DNA of 64,000 nt from Sphingobium sp. (GCA_022652485.1 JALCRK010000006.1:1-64000); one strand, 5' to 3'; shown: positions 7,466-15,291, counted from the stretch's first letter. Notes: generated by a model from the sequence alone, not told the origin. Numbers and translations are program-made.

Positions 7466-7495
7466 GGCCCGGACGCCGCCCCCTGCGTCCGGGCC
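7466..7495 (+). other. Intercistronic hairpin between bufA1 and doxX
   Basis: Perfect 11-bp arms GGCCCGGACGC (7466-7476) and GCGTCCGGGCC (7485-7495) flank an 8-nt loop just after the bufA1 stop. There is no T-run. Its likely role is to stabilise or partly terminate the precursor message ahead of doxX. Confidence 0.6.
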
Positions 7496-7522
7496 ATTCC
7501 CCGCACGATAAGGAGACAGGAT

Positions 7523-7993
7523 ATGACGAGGGCATTCACATCGCTTTACGGGCACGCGACCGCCCTTGCCGAGCGCCTGTTGCCGGAGTCGCTGCTGCTG
7601 CTCGTGGCGCGGCTCGGCGTGGCGTCGATCTTCTTTCTATCGGGCCGGTCCAAGGTCGAGGGCTGGTTCACCATTACCGACGGCACGTTCGACCTGTTCG
7701 CGACCGAATATGCGCTGCCTTTGCTGCCACCGCATGTCGCTGCCTATGCCGCCACGATCTCGGAGCATCTTTTCTCCGGTCTGCTGGTGCTGGGGCTGTG
7801 CACGCGGGGTGCGGCGCTTGGTTTGTTGGGTATGACGTTGGTGATAGAAATTTTCGTCTATCCCGATGCGTGGCCGACGCATTTGAGCTGGGCGGGGCTG
7901 CTGTTGCCACTGATCGCCAGGGGAGGCGGCGCGCTGTCGCTCGACCGGATATTCCGCGGGATATGGAGAACCCGCGCGCCACGCGGTTCCTGA
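7523..7993 (+). CDS. DoxX family membrane protein of the bufferin operon
   Basis: This 156-residue DoxX protein has four hydrophobic segments and the family start VARLGVASIFFLSGRSKVEG (about residues 32-51). DoxX genes are regular companions of bufferin precursor genes, where they probably take part in redox handling of the peptide in the inner membrane; the exact activity is not known. AAGGAGA at 7510-7516 sets the ATG. It lies 74 bp after bufA1 under the same sigma-F promoter and is only distantly similar to the DoxX at 897-1334. Confidence 0.88.
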   Translation: MTRAFTSLYGHATALAERLLPESLLLLVARLGVASIFFLSGRSKVEGWFTITDGTFDLFATEYALPLLPPHVAAYAATISEHLFSGLLVLGLCTRGAALGLLGMTLVIEIFVYPDAWPTHLSWAGLLLPLIARGGGALSLDRIFRGIWRTRAPRGS

Positions 7994-8021
7994 TCGATTT
8001 AACCTATATGGAACATTTCTG

Positions 8022-8050
8022 TTGACATCGTAACGCTGATATGGTTTAAG
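8022..8050 (+). promoter_or_regulatory. Candidate sigma-70 promoter of the GTA cluster
   Basis: TTGACA at 8022-8027 is a perfect -35 hexamer. TTTAAG at 8045-8050 at 17-bp spacing is a moderate -10. It is the best-looking promoter ahead of the GTA genes. A weak GC hairpin with five T residues (about 8111-8128) lies between it and the first gene and might attenuate it. Host control by a GafA-like activator cannot be seen from the sequence. Confidence 0.45.
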
Positions 8051-8159
8051 CATAGACACTGAGGAACATTGAGTCGCGCGGCATCGGCGCGAAACGGGGT
8101 CGCGGCCATCGGGCTGGCGGCCCTTTTTCATGACCGATGCGCGCGGAACGCGAGGCGGA

Positions 8160-8762
8160 ATGGCGCGGAAGGGACCGACAGATCGGAACGAGGGCAAAGA
8201 GAACAGGACAAACACCGTGAACGACACCTCCCTGCGCCTCACGCGCGGACAGGGAGGCAGGGGAGCAGGCACACGCGCACAGTTGCGCCGGGTGGGTCGC
8301 CGTATCTGGGACGATGCGCGGAAGGAAGAATTTCTGGCGGTACTCGCCGCCACCTGCAATGTGGAGGAGGCCTGCCGCGCCGTCTCCATGAGCAACCAGG
8401 GCGCCTATAATCTGCGCCTGCGCGATCCGGCCTTCGCGGCGGCGTGGAAGCGGGCGGTGGAACAGGGCTATTCCGAGCTGGAGATGCTGCTGCTGCGCCA
8501 GTCGCTGCATGGCAGCACGACCACTGAGACGGTGGAGGACGGCGAGGGCCAGTGCAAGCAGATCAAGACGGTGCACAGCTACCCGCACACCATAGCGCTG
8601 AGGCTGTTTCAGGCGCACCAGAGTACGGCAGAAGCCGTCCGCGCGGAACAGGATGCCTCTCCCGACAGCGATCAGATACGGGCCGAGATCCAGGTGCGGA
8701 TCGCGGCGATGCGCGTGCGCAGCGGCGGCGCAAAGGCCGGGCGCGAGGGCGAGGAATCATGA
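8160..8762 (+). CDS. GTA small-terminase-like protein (g1 position)
   Basis: This 200-residue protein precedes the large terminase and overlaps it by 4 bp. Residues about 58-95 form a helix-turn-helix-like segment (CNVEEACRAVSMSNQGAYNL then LRDPAFAAAWKRAVEQGY) like those of small terminases, and the C-terminus is long and helical (about 155-200). In GTAs the small terminase helps load host DNA into capsids without a specific pac site. The start is uncertain: ATG at 8160 has GAGG at 8152-8155; an ATG at 8130 and a GTG at 8217 are in the same frame. Assignment rests on fold-like pattern and position. Confidence 0.72.
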   Translation: MARKGPTDRNEGKENRTNTVNDTSLRLTRGQGGRGAGTRAQLRRVGRRIWDDARKEEFLAVLAATCNVEEACRAVSMSNQGAYNLRLRDPAFAAAWKRAVEQGYSELEMLLLRQSLHGSTTTETVEDGEGQCKQIKTVHSYPHTIALRLFQAHQSTAEAVRAEQDASPDSDQIRAEIQVRIAAMRVRSGGAKAGREGEES

Positions 8763-10084
8763 GCCGCTCGCAATGGGAGGAGCTGGCCGAGTGGCCGCAG
8801 GAACGGCTGGATGCGCTGCTCGATGCGCTGGGCCAAGCCGGGCGCGAGGCGTTGCTGCATGACTGGGCGGTGCAGGCGAGGCCCGAGCAACTGCCGCCGC
8901 CCGGAGACTGGCGCATCTGGCTGATGCTCGCCGGGCGGGGCTTCGGCAAGACCCGCTCCGGCGCGGAGTGGGTGCGCGGGATCGCCGAGCGGGACGGGCG
9001 TGCGCGCATCGCGCTGGTGGGGGCGACCCTGCATGACGCGCGCAGCGTGATGGTGGAGGGAGAAAGCGGGCTTCTCGCCATTGCTCCGCGCTGGGACCGG
9101 CCGATCTGGCATCCCGCGCTCAAGCGGCTGATCTGGAAATCGGGCGCGCAGGCGATGCTGTTCGGCGCCGCCGAGCCGGAGAGCCTGCGTGGACCGCAGT
9201 TTACGCATGGCTGGGCGGACGAGCTGGCGAAATGGCCCTATGCGGAAATGGCGTGGGACAATCTGATGATGGGCCTCCGCCTCGGCGCGAATCCCCGCGT
9301 GCTGGTGACGACGACGCCACGCCCGGTGCCGCTCGTCCGGCGGCTGGTGGGGCAGGCGGGCGTCGCCCTGACGCGGGGCGGAACGCGGGATAACCGGGCG
9401 CATCTCGCCCCCGGCTTTCTCGCGGCGATGGAACGCGATTATGGCGGCAGTGCGCTGGGGCGGCAGGAGCTGAACGGAGAGCTGATCGACGAGCCGGAGG
9501 GCGCGCTGTGGACCAGAGCGCTGATCGAGCGGCTGCGGTTGCGGCGGGAGGCGCTGTGGAATGGGGGTGACAGCCCGTTTGCAAGAGTGGTGGTGGCGGT
9601 CGATCCGCCCGCGACATCGAACGGCGACGCCTGCGGCATCGTCGTCGTGGGGCTGGGGCTGGATGGCCTCGGCTATGTGATCGAGGACGCGACCGTCGCC
9701 AAGGCACGACCGGAAGGCTGGGCGGCGGCAGTGGCGGCGGCAGCGGCGCGGCATGGCGCGGACCGGGTGATCGCGGAGGCCAATAATGGCGGCGAGATGG
9801 TCTCCTCCGTGCTGCGTGCGGCGGAGGCGGGGCTGCCGGTGCGGATCGTCCACGCCAGCCGGGGCAAAGTGGCGCGAGCAGAGCCGGTCGCGGCGCTCTA
9901 TGAGCGCGGGCGGGTTCGGCATGTCGGCGCGTTTCCCGATCTGGAGGATCAGCTTTGCGGCTTGATGATCGGTGGCGAATATCAGGGGCCAGGCCGCTCG
10001 CCGGACCGAGCCGACGCGCTCGTCTGGGCGATCACGGAACTGATGCTGGTGCGGCGCGCGCCCTATGCGGTGCGCAGCCTGTGA
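8759..10084 (+). CDS. GTA large terminase (g2)
   Basis: This 441-residue protein is the packaging motor. The ATPase domain has the Walker A-like LMLAGRGFGKTRSGAEW (about residues 56-72) and a WADELAKW segment in the Walker B region (about 154-161). The C-terminal nuclease domain starts with VVVAVDPPAT (Asp catalytic, about residue 281) and has the later acidic residues expected of an RNase H-like fold. It cuts and pumps host DNA into the GTA head. The ATG overlaps the g1 TGA. Length and motifs fit an intact protein. Confidence 0.93.
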   Translation: MSRSQWEELAEWPQERLDALLDALGQAGREALLHDWAVQARPEQLPPPGDWRIWLMLAGRGFGKTRSGAEWVRGIAERDGRARIALVGATLHDARSVMVEGESGLLAIAPRWDRPIWHPALKRLIWKSGAQAMLFGAAEPESLRGPQFTHGWADELAKWPYAEMAWDNLMMGLRLGANPRVLVTTTPRPVPLVRRLVGQAGVALTRGGTRDNRAHLAPGFLAAMERDYGGSALGRQELNGELIDEPEGALWTRALIERLRLRREALWNGGDSPFARVVVAVDPPATSNGDACGIVVVGLGLDGLGYVIEDATVAKARPEGWAAAVAAAAARHGADRVIAEANNGGEMVSSVLRAAEAGLPVRIVHASRGKVARAEPVAALYERGRVRHVGAFPDLEDQLCGLMIGGEYQGPGRSPDRADALVWAITELMLVRRAPYAVRSL

Positions 10085-10113
10085 CCATGCCGAAACGGGA
10101 CAGGAAAAGAAGC

Positions 10114-10191
10114 ATGTCCATTCTGTGCAAGGCCGATGAAAAGAGCTATGAGATGCAGGTGGGCAAGATGCAAGACAGGCCGGGGCCGTGA
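10114..10191 (+). CDS. Short ORF coupled to the luxR-type gene
   Basis: A 25-residue ORF (MSILCKADEKSYEMQVGKMQ...) starts at an ATG with AGGA at 10102-10105 and ends at TGA 10189-10191, which overlaps the GTG start of the LuxR-type gene (GTGA). An in-frame ATG at 10087 would make it 34 residues. It may be a real micropeptide or a leader whose translation feeds ribosomes to the poorly initiated GTG. I recognise no family. Confidence 0.4.
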   Translation: MSILCKADEKSYEMQVGKMQDRPGP

Positions 10192-10901
10192 ACCTCAAGG
10201 TTGCCGAGATCAGCGCGGTGGAAACCCCTGCGGAGCTGTGGCGGGTGGCGCGGCGCTATTATCACGCGCTGGGCTTCAGGGCGCTCGCCTATTTTGTCGC
10301 CAGCAGAGGCGGCACCGGCGCGCGCGGCGGTTTCAACATCATTCATCGCGGCTGGCAGTCTGAAGTGCGGAATGCCTATATCGACGAGGGCTGGGGGGAG
10401 AGGAACGTCTTTGCGCCGCTGGTGATCGCGCGCGGGGCTCCGGTGCGCTGGACGGACGTTACATCGCAGATCGTACCCGATGCGGAGCAGCAGGCGTTCA
10501 TTGACCGGATGCGCGCCGCCGAGCTCGGCGATGGCTATGCGCTCCCGGTGTTCGGGCCGATGGGGCGCAATGGTTTTCTCGCGGTTGGCCGACCATTGAC
10601 GGAGCAGGTGCTGGATGAAGCCCCTGTCGAGGAAATGCACATGGTCGCGCAGGCGACGCATATGCGGCTGCTCCAGCTGCTGCCCGAGCGGGCGCATCTG
10701 GAAAAGCCGCTGTCGACGCGGGAGCTGGAAATTCTCGACTGGGTGGCGCGCGGCAAAAGCAACAGCGTGATCGCCGACATCCTCTCGCTCTCCGGCGCGA
10801 CGGTGGATACCTATTTGCGACGGATTTACGAGAAGCTCGATGTGTCGGACAGGACATCGGCGGCGGTGGTCGGCGTCGGCATGGGGCTGATCGCCGCCTG
10901 A
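10188..10901 (+). CDS. LuxR-type regulator inside the GTA cluster
   Basis: This 237-residue protein has an N-terminal autoinducer-binding-like domain (about residues 12-150) and a C-terminal LuxR helix-turn-helix (LSTRELEILDWVARGKSNSV ... TVDTYLRRIYEKL, about 173-225). The pocket is non-canonical: where classic acyl-homoserine-lactone receptors have W-x3-Y ... DP, I read V-x3-Y ... NV, with only the later PVRW conserved. It may therefore sense another ligand or none. No luxI-like synthase occurs in the window. It sits between the terminase and portal genes in the same direction, so it is probably co-expressed with the GTA and could control it. Confidence 0.88.
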   Translation: MNLKVAEISAVETPAELWRVARRYYHALGFRALAYFVASRGGTGARGGFNIIHRGWQSEVRNAYIDEGWGERNVFAPLVIARGAPVRWTDVTSQIVPDAEQQAFIDRMRAAELGDGYALPVFGPMGRNGFLAVGRPLTEQVLDEAPVEEMHMVAQATHMRLLQLLPERAHLEKPLSTRELEILDWVARGKSNSVIADILSLSGATVDTYLRRIYEKLDVSDRTSAAVVGVGMGLIAA

Positions 10902-10923
10902 TCGGCAGATATTGATTTTCTTC

Positions 10924-11028
10924 GTCATCCCGGACTTGATCCGGGATCCAGAGTCCCACGCGCTGCGCAACTCAGCTTCCGGGATGACGCGTAGGCCAAG
11001 TAGCCTGAGACCCCAGCCTTCGCTGGGG
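10924..11028. repeat. Palindromic repeat element, g2/luxR-g3 junction
   Basis: Outer arms GTCATCCCGGA (10924-10934) and TCCGGGATGAC (10978-10988) enclose an inner hairpin CCCGGA/TCCGGG. A second hairpin follows, CCCCAGC (11011-11017) with GCTGGGG (11022-11028). The same style of element recurs at other junctions of the GTA cluster. Confidence 0.75.
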
Positions 11029-11067
11029 TGACGCGGGTGAACTTCATACTCCAACGGAGTGATTTGC

Positions 11068-12201
11068 ATGAAATTGTTCGGATGGAAGGGGGCGGCGGCG
11101 CCGCGCCCGGTGTTGTCGCGCGCGTCGTCGGTGGGCGTCGGGATGCTGGGCGAATGGCCCTCGGGATATGAGGCGCAGGTGCGTGCGGCGGTGAGCGCCA
11201 ATCCGGTGGCCCAGCGCGCGGTGCGCCTGGTGTCCGAGGCGTGCGGCGGCGCGGCGGTCATCGCCAGCGGGGCGAGCGCGACGGAAAATGCGCGGGCGCT
11301 CGATCTGGTGCGCCATGTCTCGGCCGGGCAGGGCTTGATCGAGACGCTGGCGCTGCATCTGCTGTTGCACGGCAACGGCTTCGTGCAGATCATCCCCGAT
11401 GCGGACGGCGAGCCTTACGAGCTGTTCGCGCTGCGCCCGGAGCGGGTGAGCGTCGATTATGACAATAATGGCTGGCCGGTCGGCTATATCTATCGCGTCG
11501 GCGAACGGGTGACGCGGCTCTGGGCCGAGGATGGCCGGGGTCGCACGGCGATCATGCACCTGAAGGCGATCAACCCGCTCGACGATCATCTGGGTCTTGG
11601 CTGCCTCGGCGCGGCATCCGGCCCGGTGGCGATCCACAATGCGGCAACGAGCTGGAACAAGGCGCTGCTCGATAATGCGGCGCGGCCCAGCGGAGCGCTT
11701 GTCTATGACAGCGGCAAGGATGGCGCGGTGCTCTCGGCCGAGCAGTTCGCGCGGCTGAAGGCGGAGATGGAGGCGGCCTATCAGGGCGCGATCAACGCCG
11801 GAAGGCCGATGCTGCTGGAAGGCGGCCTCAAATGGCAGGCGCTCTCCATGACGCCCGCCGAAATGGATTTCGTGGCGCTGAAGGCCTCCGCCGCGCGGGA
11901 GATCGCGCTCGCCTTCGGGGTGCCGCCGATGCTGCTGGGACTGCCCGGCGACAACACCTACGCGAATTATAAGGAGGCGAACAAGGCGCTGTGGCGGCAG
12001 ACGATCCTGCCGCTGATGACGAAGATATTGGGCGGCATCGCGCAAGGACTGCGGCCCGTCTTTCCGGGGCTGGAGCTGATGGTCGACCTCGACAAGGTGT
12101 CGGAGCTGGCGGACGAGCGCAGCGCGCTGTGGGAGCGGGTGAGCGGTGCGGCGTTCCTGAGTGACGAGGAGAAGCGGGCGATGTTGGGCATTGGGGCATG
12201 A
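11068..12201 (+). CDS. GTA portal protein (g3, HK97 family)
   Basis: The 377-residue product matches the HK97-type portal in length and motifs: SANPVAQRAVRLVSEA (about residues 45-60), an internal HLLLHGNGFVQII segment, the INPLDDHLGLG loop and FGVPPMLLGLPGDNTYANY at about 289-307. It forms the dodecameric ring through which DNA enters the capsid. CGGAG at 11055-11059 supports the ATG at 11068. It follows the repeat element rather than overlapping the upstream gene. Confidence 0.93.
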   Translation: MKLFGWKGAAAPRPVLSRASSVGVGMLGEWPSGYEAQVRAAVSANPVAQRAVRLVSEACGGAAVIASGASATENARALDLVRHVSAGQGLIETLALHLLLHGNGFVQIIPDADGEPYELFALRPERVSVDYDNNGWPVGYIYRVGERVTRLWAEDGRGRTAIMHLKAINPLDDHLGLGCLGAASGPVAIHNAATSWNKALLDNAARPSGALVYDSGKDGAVLSAEQFARLKAEMEAAYQGAINAGRPMLLEGGLKWQALSMTPAEMDFVALKASAAREIALAFGVPPMLLGLPGDNTYANYKEANKALWRQTILPLMTKILGGIAQGLRPVFPGLELMVDLDKVSELADERSALWERVSGAAFLSDEEKRAMLGIGA

Positions 12202-12217
12202 AACGCGCCTCATTCTC

Positions 12218-12285
12218 GTCATGCCAGCGGAGGCTGGCATCTCGGGGGGGCATCGGCCTGAGATCCCAGCCTGCGCTGGGATGAC
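12218..12285. repeat. Palindromic repeat element, g3-g3.5 junction
   Basis: A two-hairpin element: GTCATGCCAGC (12218-12228) with GCTGGCAT (12233-12240), then ATCCCAGC (12263-12270) with GCTGGGAT (12275-12282), with outer GTCAT and ATGAC ends. It is closely similar to the elements at 17908-17977 and 21150-21223. Confidence 0.8.
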
Positions 12286-12309
12286 AGGCGTCTCAAACGG
12301 AGAAATATC

Positions 12310-12621
12310 ATGAGAGAGGCAGATATGCTTGCGGGTCTGGTCGCGCAGGCGGAAGGGCGCGGCGGCGATCTGGTGACGATCCGCGCGCTGGTGGAGGAAG
12401 CGAGCGAGATCGGCGCGGGGCGGGCGCTCGACCGGCTGGGCCTCAGCGACCGCGCGGCGGAAGACGACGTGCGCGAATTGCGCGAGCTGCTCTCCGCCTG
12501 GCGCGACGCCAAGGCCGCGGCGAAGAACGCGATCATCGGCTGGGTCGTGCGGGTGGCGCTGGCGCTGATGCTGCTCGGCATGGCGGTGAAGACGGGGCTG
12601 GTTTCTTTGGTGCGCCCATGA
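12310..12621 (+). CDS. GTA g3.5-type small protein (DUF6127-like)
   Basis: This 103-residue protein lies between portal and protease, the place of the small g3.5 gene of the Rhodobacter GTA. It has a conserved-looking helical region (MLAGLVAQAEGRGGDLVTI, VEEASEIGAGRALDRLGL, VRELRELLSAWRDAK) and ends in one hydrophobic helix (about residues 76-98). The family label DUF6127 is from memory. The ATG at 12310 follows GGAGAAAT. It overlaps the protease gene by 4 bp. Its role in particle assembly is unknown. Confidence 0.75.
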   Translation: MREADMLAGLVAQAEGRGGDLVTIRALVEEASEIGAGRALDRLGLSDRAAEDDVRELRELLSAWRDAKAAAKNAIIGWVVRVALALMLLGMAVKTGLVSLVRP

Positions 12622-13031
12622 GTGTGGCAGAGAGCGGCGTGCGTTTCGCGGGCTATGCCGCGCTGTTCGACCGGCAGGATCGCGGCGGCGACATCATCCG
12701 CAAGGGCGCTTTCGCGCGGGCGATCGCGTGGTGGAAGGGGCGCAAGATCCCGCTGCTGTGGCAGCATCGGCCGGATAGCCCGATCGGCGTGATCGAGAGC
12801 ATGGCGGAGGACGAGCGCGGCTTGCGCGTGATCGGGCGGGTGAGGGCAGATGCCCCGGCGCAGGCGGCGGAAATGCTGAAAGGGGGGCAGGTGAACGGCC
12901 TCTCGTTCGGCTATCGCGTGGCGAGAGCGGACGGACGTTTTCCACGCATTTTGAAGGATCTGGATCTGGTCGAGGTGAGCCTCGTGACATTCCCGATGCA
13001 GCCGGGGGCGCGGGTGCATGCGGTGGAGTGA
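12618..13031 (+). CDS. GTA prohead protease (g4, HK97 family)
   Basis: The 137-residue HK97-type prohead protease shows its FAGYAALFDRQDRGGDII start, the catalytic His in LLWQHRPDSPIG (about residue 51) and the nucleophilic Ser in VNGLSFGYRV (about 97), followed by DLVEVSLVTFPM. It cleaves the capsid N-terminal scaffold during maturation. The ATG overlaps the stop of the preceding small gene. Confidence 0.93.
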   Translation: MSVAESGVRFAGYAALFDRQDRGGDIIRKGAFARAIAWWKGRKIPLLWQHRPDSPIGVIESMAEDERGLRVIGRVRADAPAQAAEMLKGGQVNGLSFGYRVARADGRFPRILKDLDLVEVSLVTFPMQPGARVHAVE

Positions 13032-13046
13032 GAGATTCTCACTGTC

Positions 13047-13136
13047 GTCACCCTGAACTTGGTTCAGGGTCCATTTCTCCCCATGCGCCGTCACACCCGG
13101 AGGCGCGATGGATGCTGAAACAAGTTCAGCATGACG
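13047..13136. repeat. Palindromic repeat element, g4-g5 junction
   Basis: Hairpin CCCTGAAC (13051-13058) with GTTCAGGG (13062-13069), then TGCTGAA (13113-13119) with TTCAGCA (13125-13131), with outer GTCA and TGAC ends. It belongs to the same general class of bipartite GTCA...TGAC elements as the other GTA junction repeats but with different arm sequences. Confidence 0.7.
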
Positions 13137-13155
13137 ATGAGGTGACGATTGAACG

Positions 13156-13182
13156 AGGCGGTCCTTTGGTCCGCCTTTTTTT
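13156..13182 (+). terminator. Intrinsic terminator-like hairpin ahead of the capsid gene
   Basis: AGGCGG (13156-13161) and CCGCCT (13171-13176) form a hairpin followed by a run of seven T residues (13176-13182). It lies 34 bp upstream of the capsid ATG and inside the GTA cluster. It could stop read-through from early genes or act as an attenuator. Confidence 0.7.
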
Positions 13183-13215
13183 GTGTCCAAACGGGCAAAA
13201 ACGCAGGAGAAGCCT

Positions 13216-14358
13216 ATGTATGAAGTGAAAGCCGATGCGCTGGAGGAGAGCTTTGACGCGCTCGCCCAGGCGGAGAAGATTACCACGCTGGAGGCGGACA
13301 TCGCCGCGCTGAAAGGCCAGGTGGCGGCGGTGCAGCGAGCGCCGATCATTCGCCCGGCGCTGGATGGCGTCAAGGGCGCGGAAGTGGACCCGGCGCGCGC
13401 GGCGTTCGTCGACAAATATCTCCGCATGGGTCTGGAGACGGGGCTGGAGCTGAAGAGCTTCACCGGGGCCAGCCAGGCTGCGGGCGGCTATGCGGTGCCG
13501 CGCGAGATCGACGCGATGATCGAGACGTTCCTCAAGGCGACCTCGCCGATCCGCAGCATCGCCAATGTGGTGAGGGTCGGCAGCGCGGGCTATCGCAAGC
13601 TGGTGACGACCGGCGGCACGCCGTCCGGCTGGGCGACGGAAACCGCCACCCGCCCCGAAACCGGCACGCCGACCTATAGCGAGATCGTGCCGCCGTGGGG
13701 CGATCTTTACGCCAACCCTTCCGCCAGCCAGACAATGCTGGATGACTCCGCATTCGATGTCGAAAGCTGGCTCGCGGGCGAGGTGGCGATGGAGTTTGCC
13801 CGTGCGGAAGGCGCGGCGTTCGTCAACGGCACCGGCACCAGCCAGCCCAAGGGGTTCCTGACCTACACCACCACCAACGAGATCGACAGCATCCGCGCGT
13901 TCGGCACGATCCAGTATGTCGCGGCGGGCGCGGCAGGCGGTTTCGTGGCATCGAACCCGCAGGACAAGCTGGTCGATCTGGTGCAGGCGTTGAAGGCGCC
14001 CTATCGCCAAGGTGCGGCCTGGGTGATGAACGCGAGCACGCTTGCGGTGATCCGCAAGTTCAAGACCTCGGACGGCGCGTTCATGTGGCAGCCCGCTCTG
14101 GCGGCGGATCAGCCCGCGACCTTGCTCGGCTATCCGGTGATCGAGGCGGCGGACATGCCGGACATCGCGGCAAACAGCCTCTCGATCGCGTTCGGCAACT
14201 TCCGCCACGGCTACGTCATTACCGAGCGCAACGAGACCAGCGTGCTGCGCGATCCCTACAGCAACAAGCCCTATGTGAACTTCTATTCGGTGAAGCGCAT
14301 CGGCGGCGCCGTGGTGAACAGCGAGGCGATTAAATTGATGAAGTTTTCGGTCTCGTAA
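13216..14358 (+). CDS. GTA major capsid protein (g5, HK97 fold)
   Basis: The protein (380 aa) has an N-terminal coiled-coil scaffold (about residues 10-40, ALAQAEKITTLEADIAALKG), a cleavage-prone linker, and the HK97 capsid body beginning at about GLELKSFTGASQAAGGYAVP. Typical later features are ETATRPETGTP, FVNGTGTSQPKGFL and ATLLGYPVIEAADMP. The protease at 12618-13031 should remove the scaffold. AGGAGA at 13203-13208 supports the ATG. It carries no obvious truncation. Confidence 0.95.
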   Translation: MYEVKADALEESFDALAQAEKITTLEADIAALKGQVAAVQRAPIIRPALDGVKGAEVDPARAAFVDKYLRMGLETGLELKSFTGASQAAGGYAVPREIDAMIETFLKATSPIRSIANVVRVGSAGYRKLVTTGGTPSGWATETATRPETGTPTYSEIVPPWGDLYANPSASQTMLDDSAFDVESWLAGEVAMEFARAEGAAFVNGTGTSQPKGFLTYTTTNEIDSIRAFGTIQYVAAGAAGGFVASNPQDKLVDLVQALKAPYRQGAAWVMNASTLAVIRKFKTSDGAFMWQPALAADQPATLLGYPVIEAADMPDIAANSLSIAFGNFRHGYVITERNETSVLRDPYSNKPYVNFYSVKRIGGAVVNSEAIKLMKFSVS

Positions 14359-14371
14359 GCGGGAATATTTG

Positions 14372-14398
14372 TTCGCGCGGAGGCGCGGAGGCGCAGAG
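14372..14398 (+). repeat. 27-nt direct repeat, copy 1 (after g5)
   Basis: A 27-nt G-rich sequence beginning TTCGCGCGGAGGCG is identical, on the same strand, to 17799-17825. It contains tandem GCGCGGAG units. Both copies lie immediately downstream of a GTA structural gene stop codon. Confidence 0.8.
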
Positions 14399-14530
14399 GG
14401 GGCGTGCGGCCTTTCTGCGTTATCCGTCGTCTCCGGGTTTTGATGGTGATGGGCCTTCGGCCCTTTGGCTCCCCTGAACTGGCCTCCTCCATTGCCCAAT
14501 GGGGGAGGTCTTTCGTTGCGGGAGGGTGGA

Positions 14531-15091
14531 ATGCAGGGGGCGCAGGCCATGAGTGTGAACATGACAGCGGTGAGCCAGCCGATCGTCGATGCGGGCATCG
14601 CCGAGACGAAGGAATGGCTGCGGATCGACACCGCGAACGATGACGCCACGATCGAGGCGCTGGTGCGCGCCGCAATCGGCATGGCGGAGGATTTCTGCGG
14701 GCAGAGGATGTTCGCCCGCGCCGGGGTGGAGGTGCTGACGCTGCCCTATGAATGGACGCGGCTGCGCGCCTGCCCGGTGAGCGCGATCACGGCGGCGCGG
14801 GCGCTGGCGGGTAATGGCACAACGAGCGCATTGGCGGGGGGCAGCTATGCGACCGACATCACCGGCGACGGCGATGGCTGGGTGCGTGTGGGTCTCTCGC
14901 GCAGCGAGACGCGGCTGGAGCTGGACATCGTGGCAGGTATGGCGGCGGACTGGCCGAGCCTGCCCGAAGCCTTGCGACAGGGGATCGTCCGCCTCGCCGC
15001 GCATCTCTTCACCGAGCGGGAGAACAGCGACCCGCCGCCCGCCATCGTGACGGCATTGTGGCGCCCCTGGCGCAGGATGCGGATCGCATGA
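14531..15091 (+). CDS. GTA head-tail connector (g6)
   Basis: This 186-residue protein fits the head-tail connector family: IAETKEWLRIDTANDDATIE and LVRAAIGMAEDFCGQRMF at about residues 23-63, then a beta-rich core. The connector binds beneath the portal ring. GGAGGGTGG at 14521-14529 is directly before the ATG at 14531; a second ATG at 14549 is possible. It overlaps the next gene by 4 bp. A GGGCC-TTC-GGCCC hairpin lies at about 14452-14464 upstream. Confidence 0.87.
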   Translation: MQGAQAMSVNMTAVSQPIVDAGIAETKEWLRIDTANDDATIEALVRAAIGMAEDFCGQRMFARAGVEVLTLPYEWTRLRACPVSAITAARALAGNGTTSALAGGSYATDITGDGDGWVRVGLSRSETRLELDIVAGMAADWPSLPEALRQGIVRLAAHLFTERENSDPPPAIVTALWRPWRRMRIA

Positions 15092-15291
15092 GAGGGGTGA
15101 TGGAAAGCGCCGCGCGCGCCGGTGAACGCAGGGCCGAGCGCCATCGCCGCGCCATTGCCGATGAGGCGGATGCGCTGCCCGGCGTTCATGCCAGTGTTGC
15201 GGGCGAGGATGTGCTGATCGAGGGGCGTGGGCTGCTCGACCGCTGGCTGAGCGACGCCCGCCTGCGGAATATCGGGAGGGCGGGGATATGA
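15088..15291 (+). CDS. Small protein in the GTA g7 (neck/head completion) position
   Basis: A 67-residue, strongly basic then amphipathic protein with overlapping start and stop codons on both sides. Its place between the connector and the DUF3168 protein is that of g7, the head-completion or adaptor protein, but it is shorter than the roughly 110 residues I recall for the Rhodobacter protein. The C-terminal part (GEDVLIEGRGLLDRWL) is the most structured-looking. The role is inferred from synteny only. Confidence 0.6.
   Translation: MRGVMESAARAGERRAERHRRAIADEADALPGVHASVAGEDVLIEGRGLLDRWLSDARLRNIGRAGI

Noticed and set aside
8672-10198. A 508-aa open frame on the minus strand opposite the large terminase
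   Set aside because: It is an antisense shadow of a high-GC gene: Arg/His-rich, without a recognisable family, ribosome binding site or conserved motif.
13126-14682. A 518-aa minus-strand open frame opposite the capsid gene
   Set aside because: It is Arg/His/Ala-rich shadow sequence that runs through several intergenic repeats; the plus-strand capsid gene is clear.
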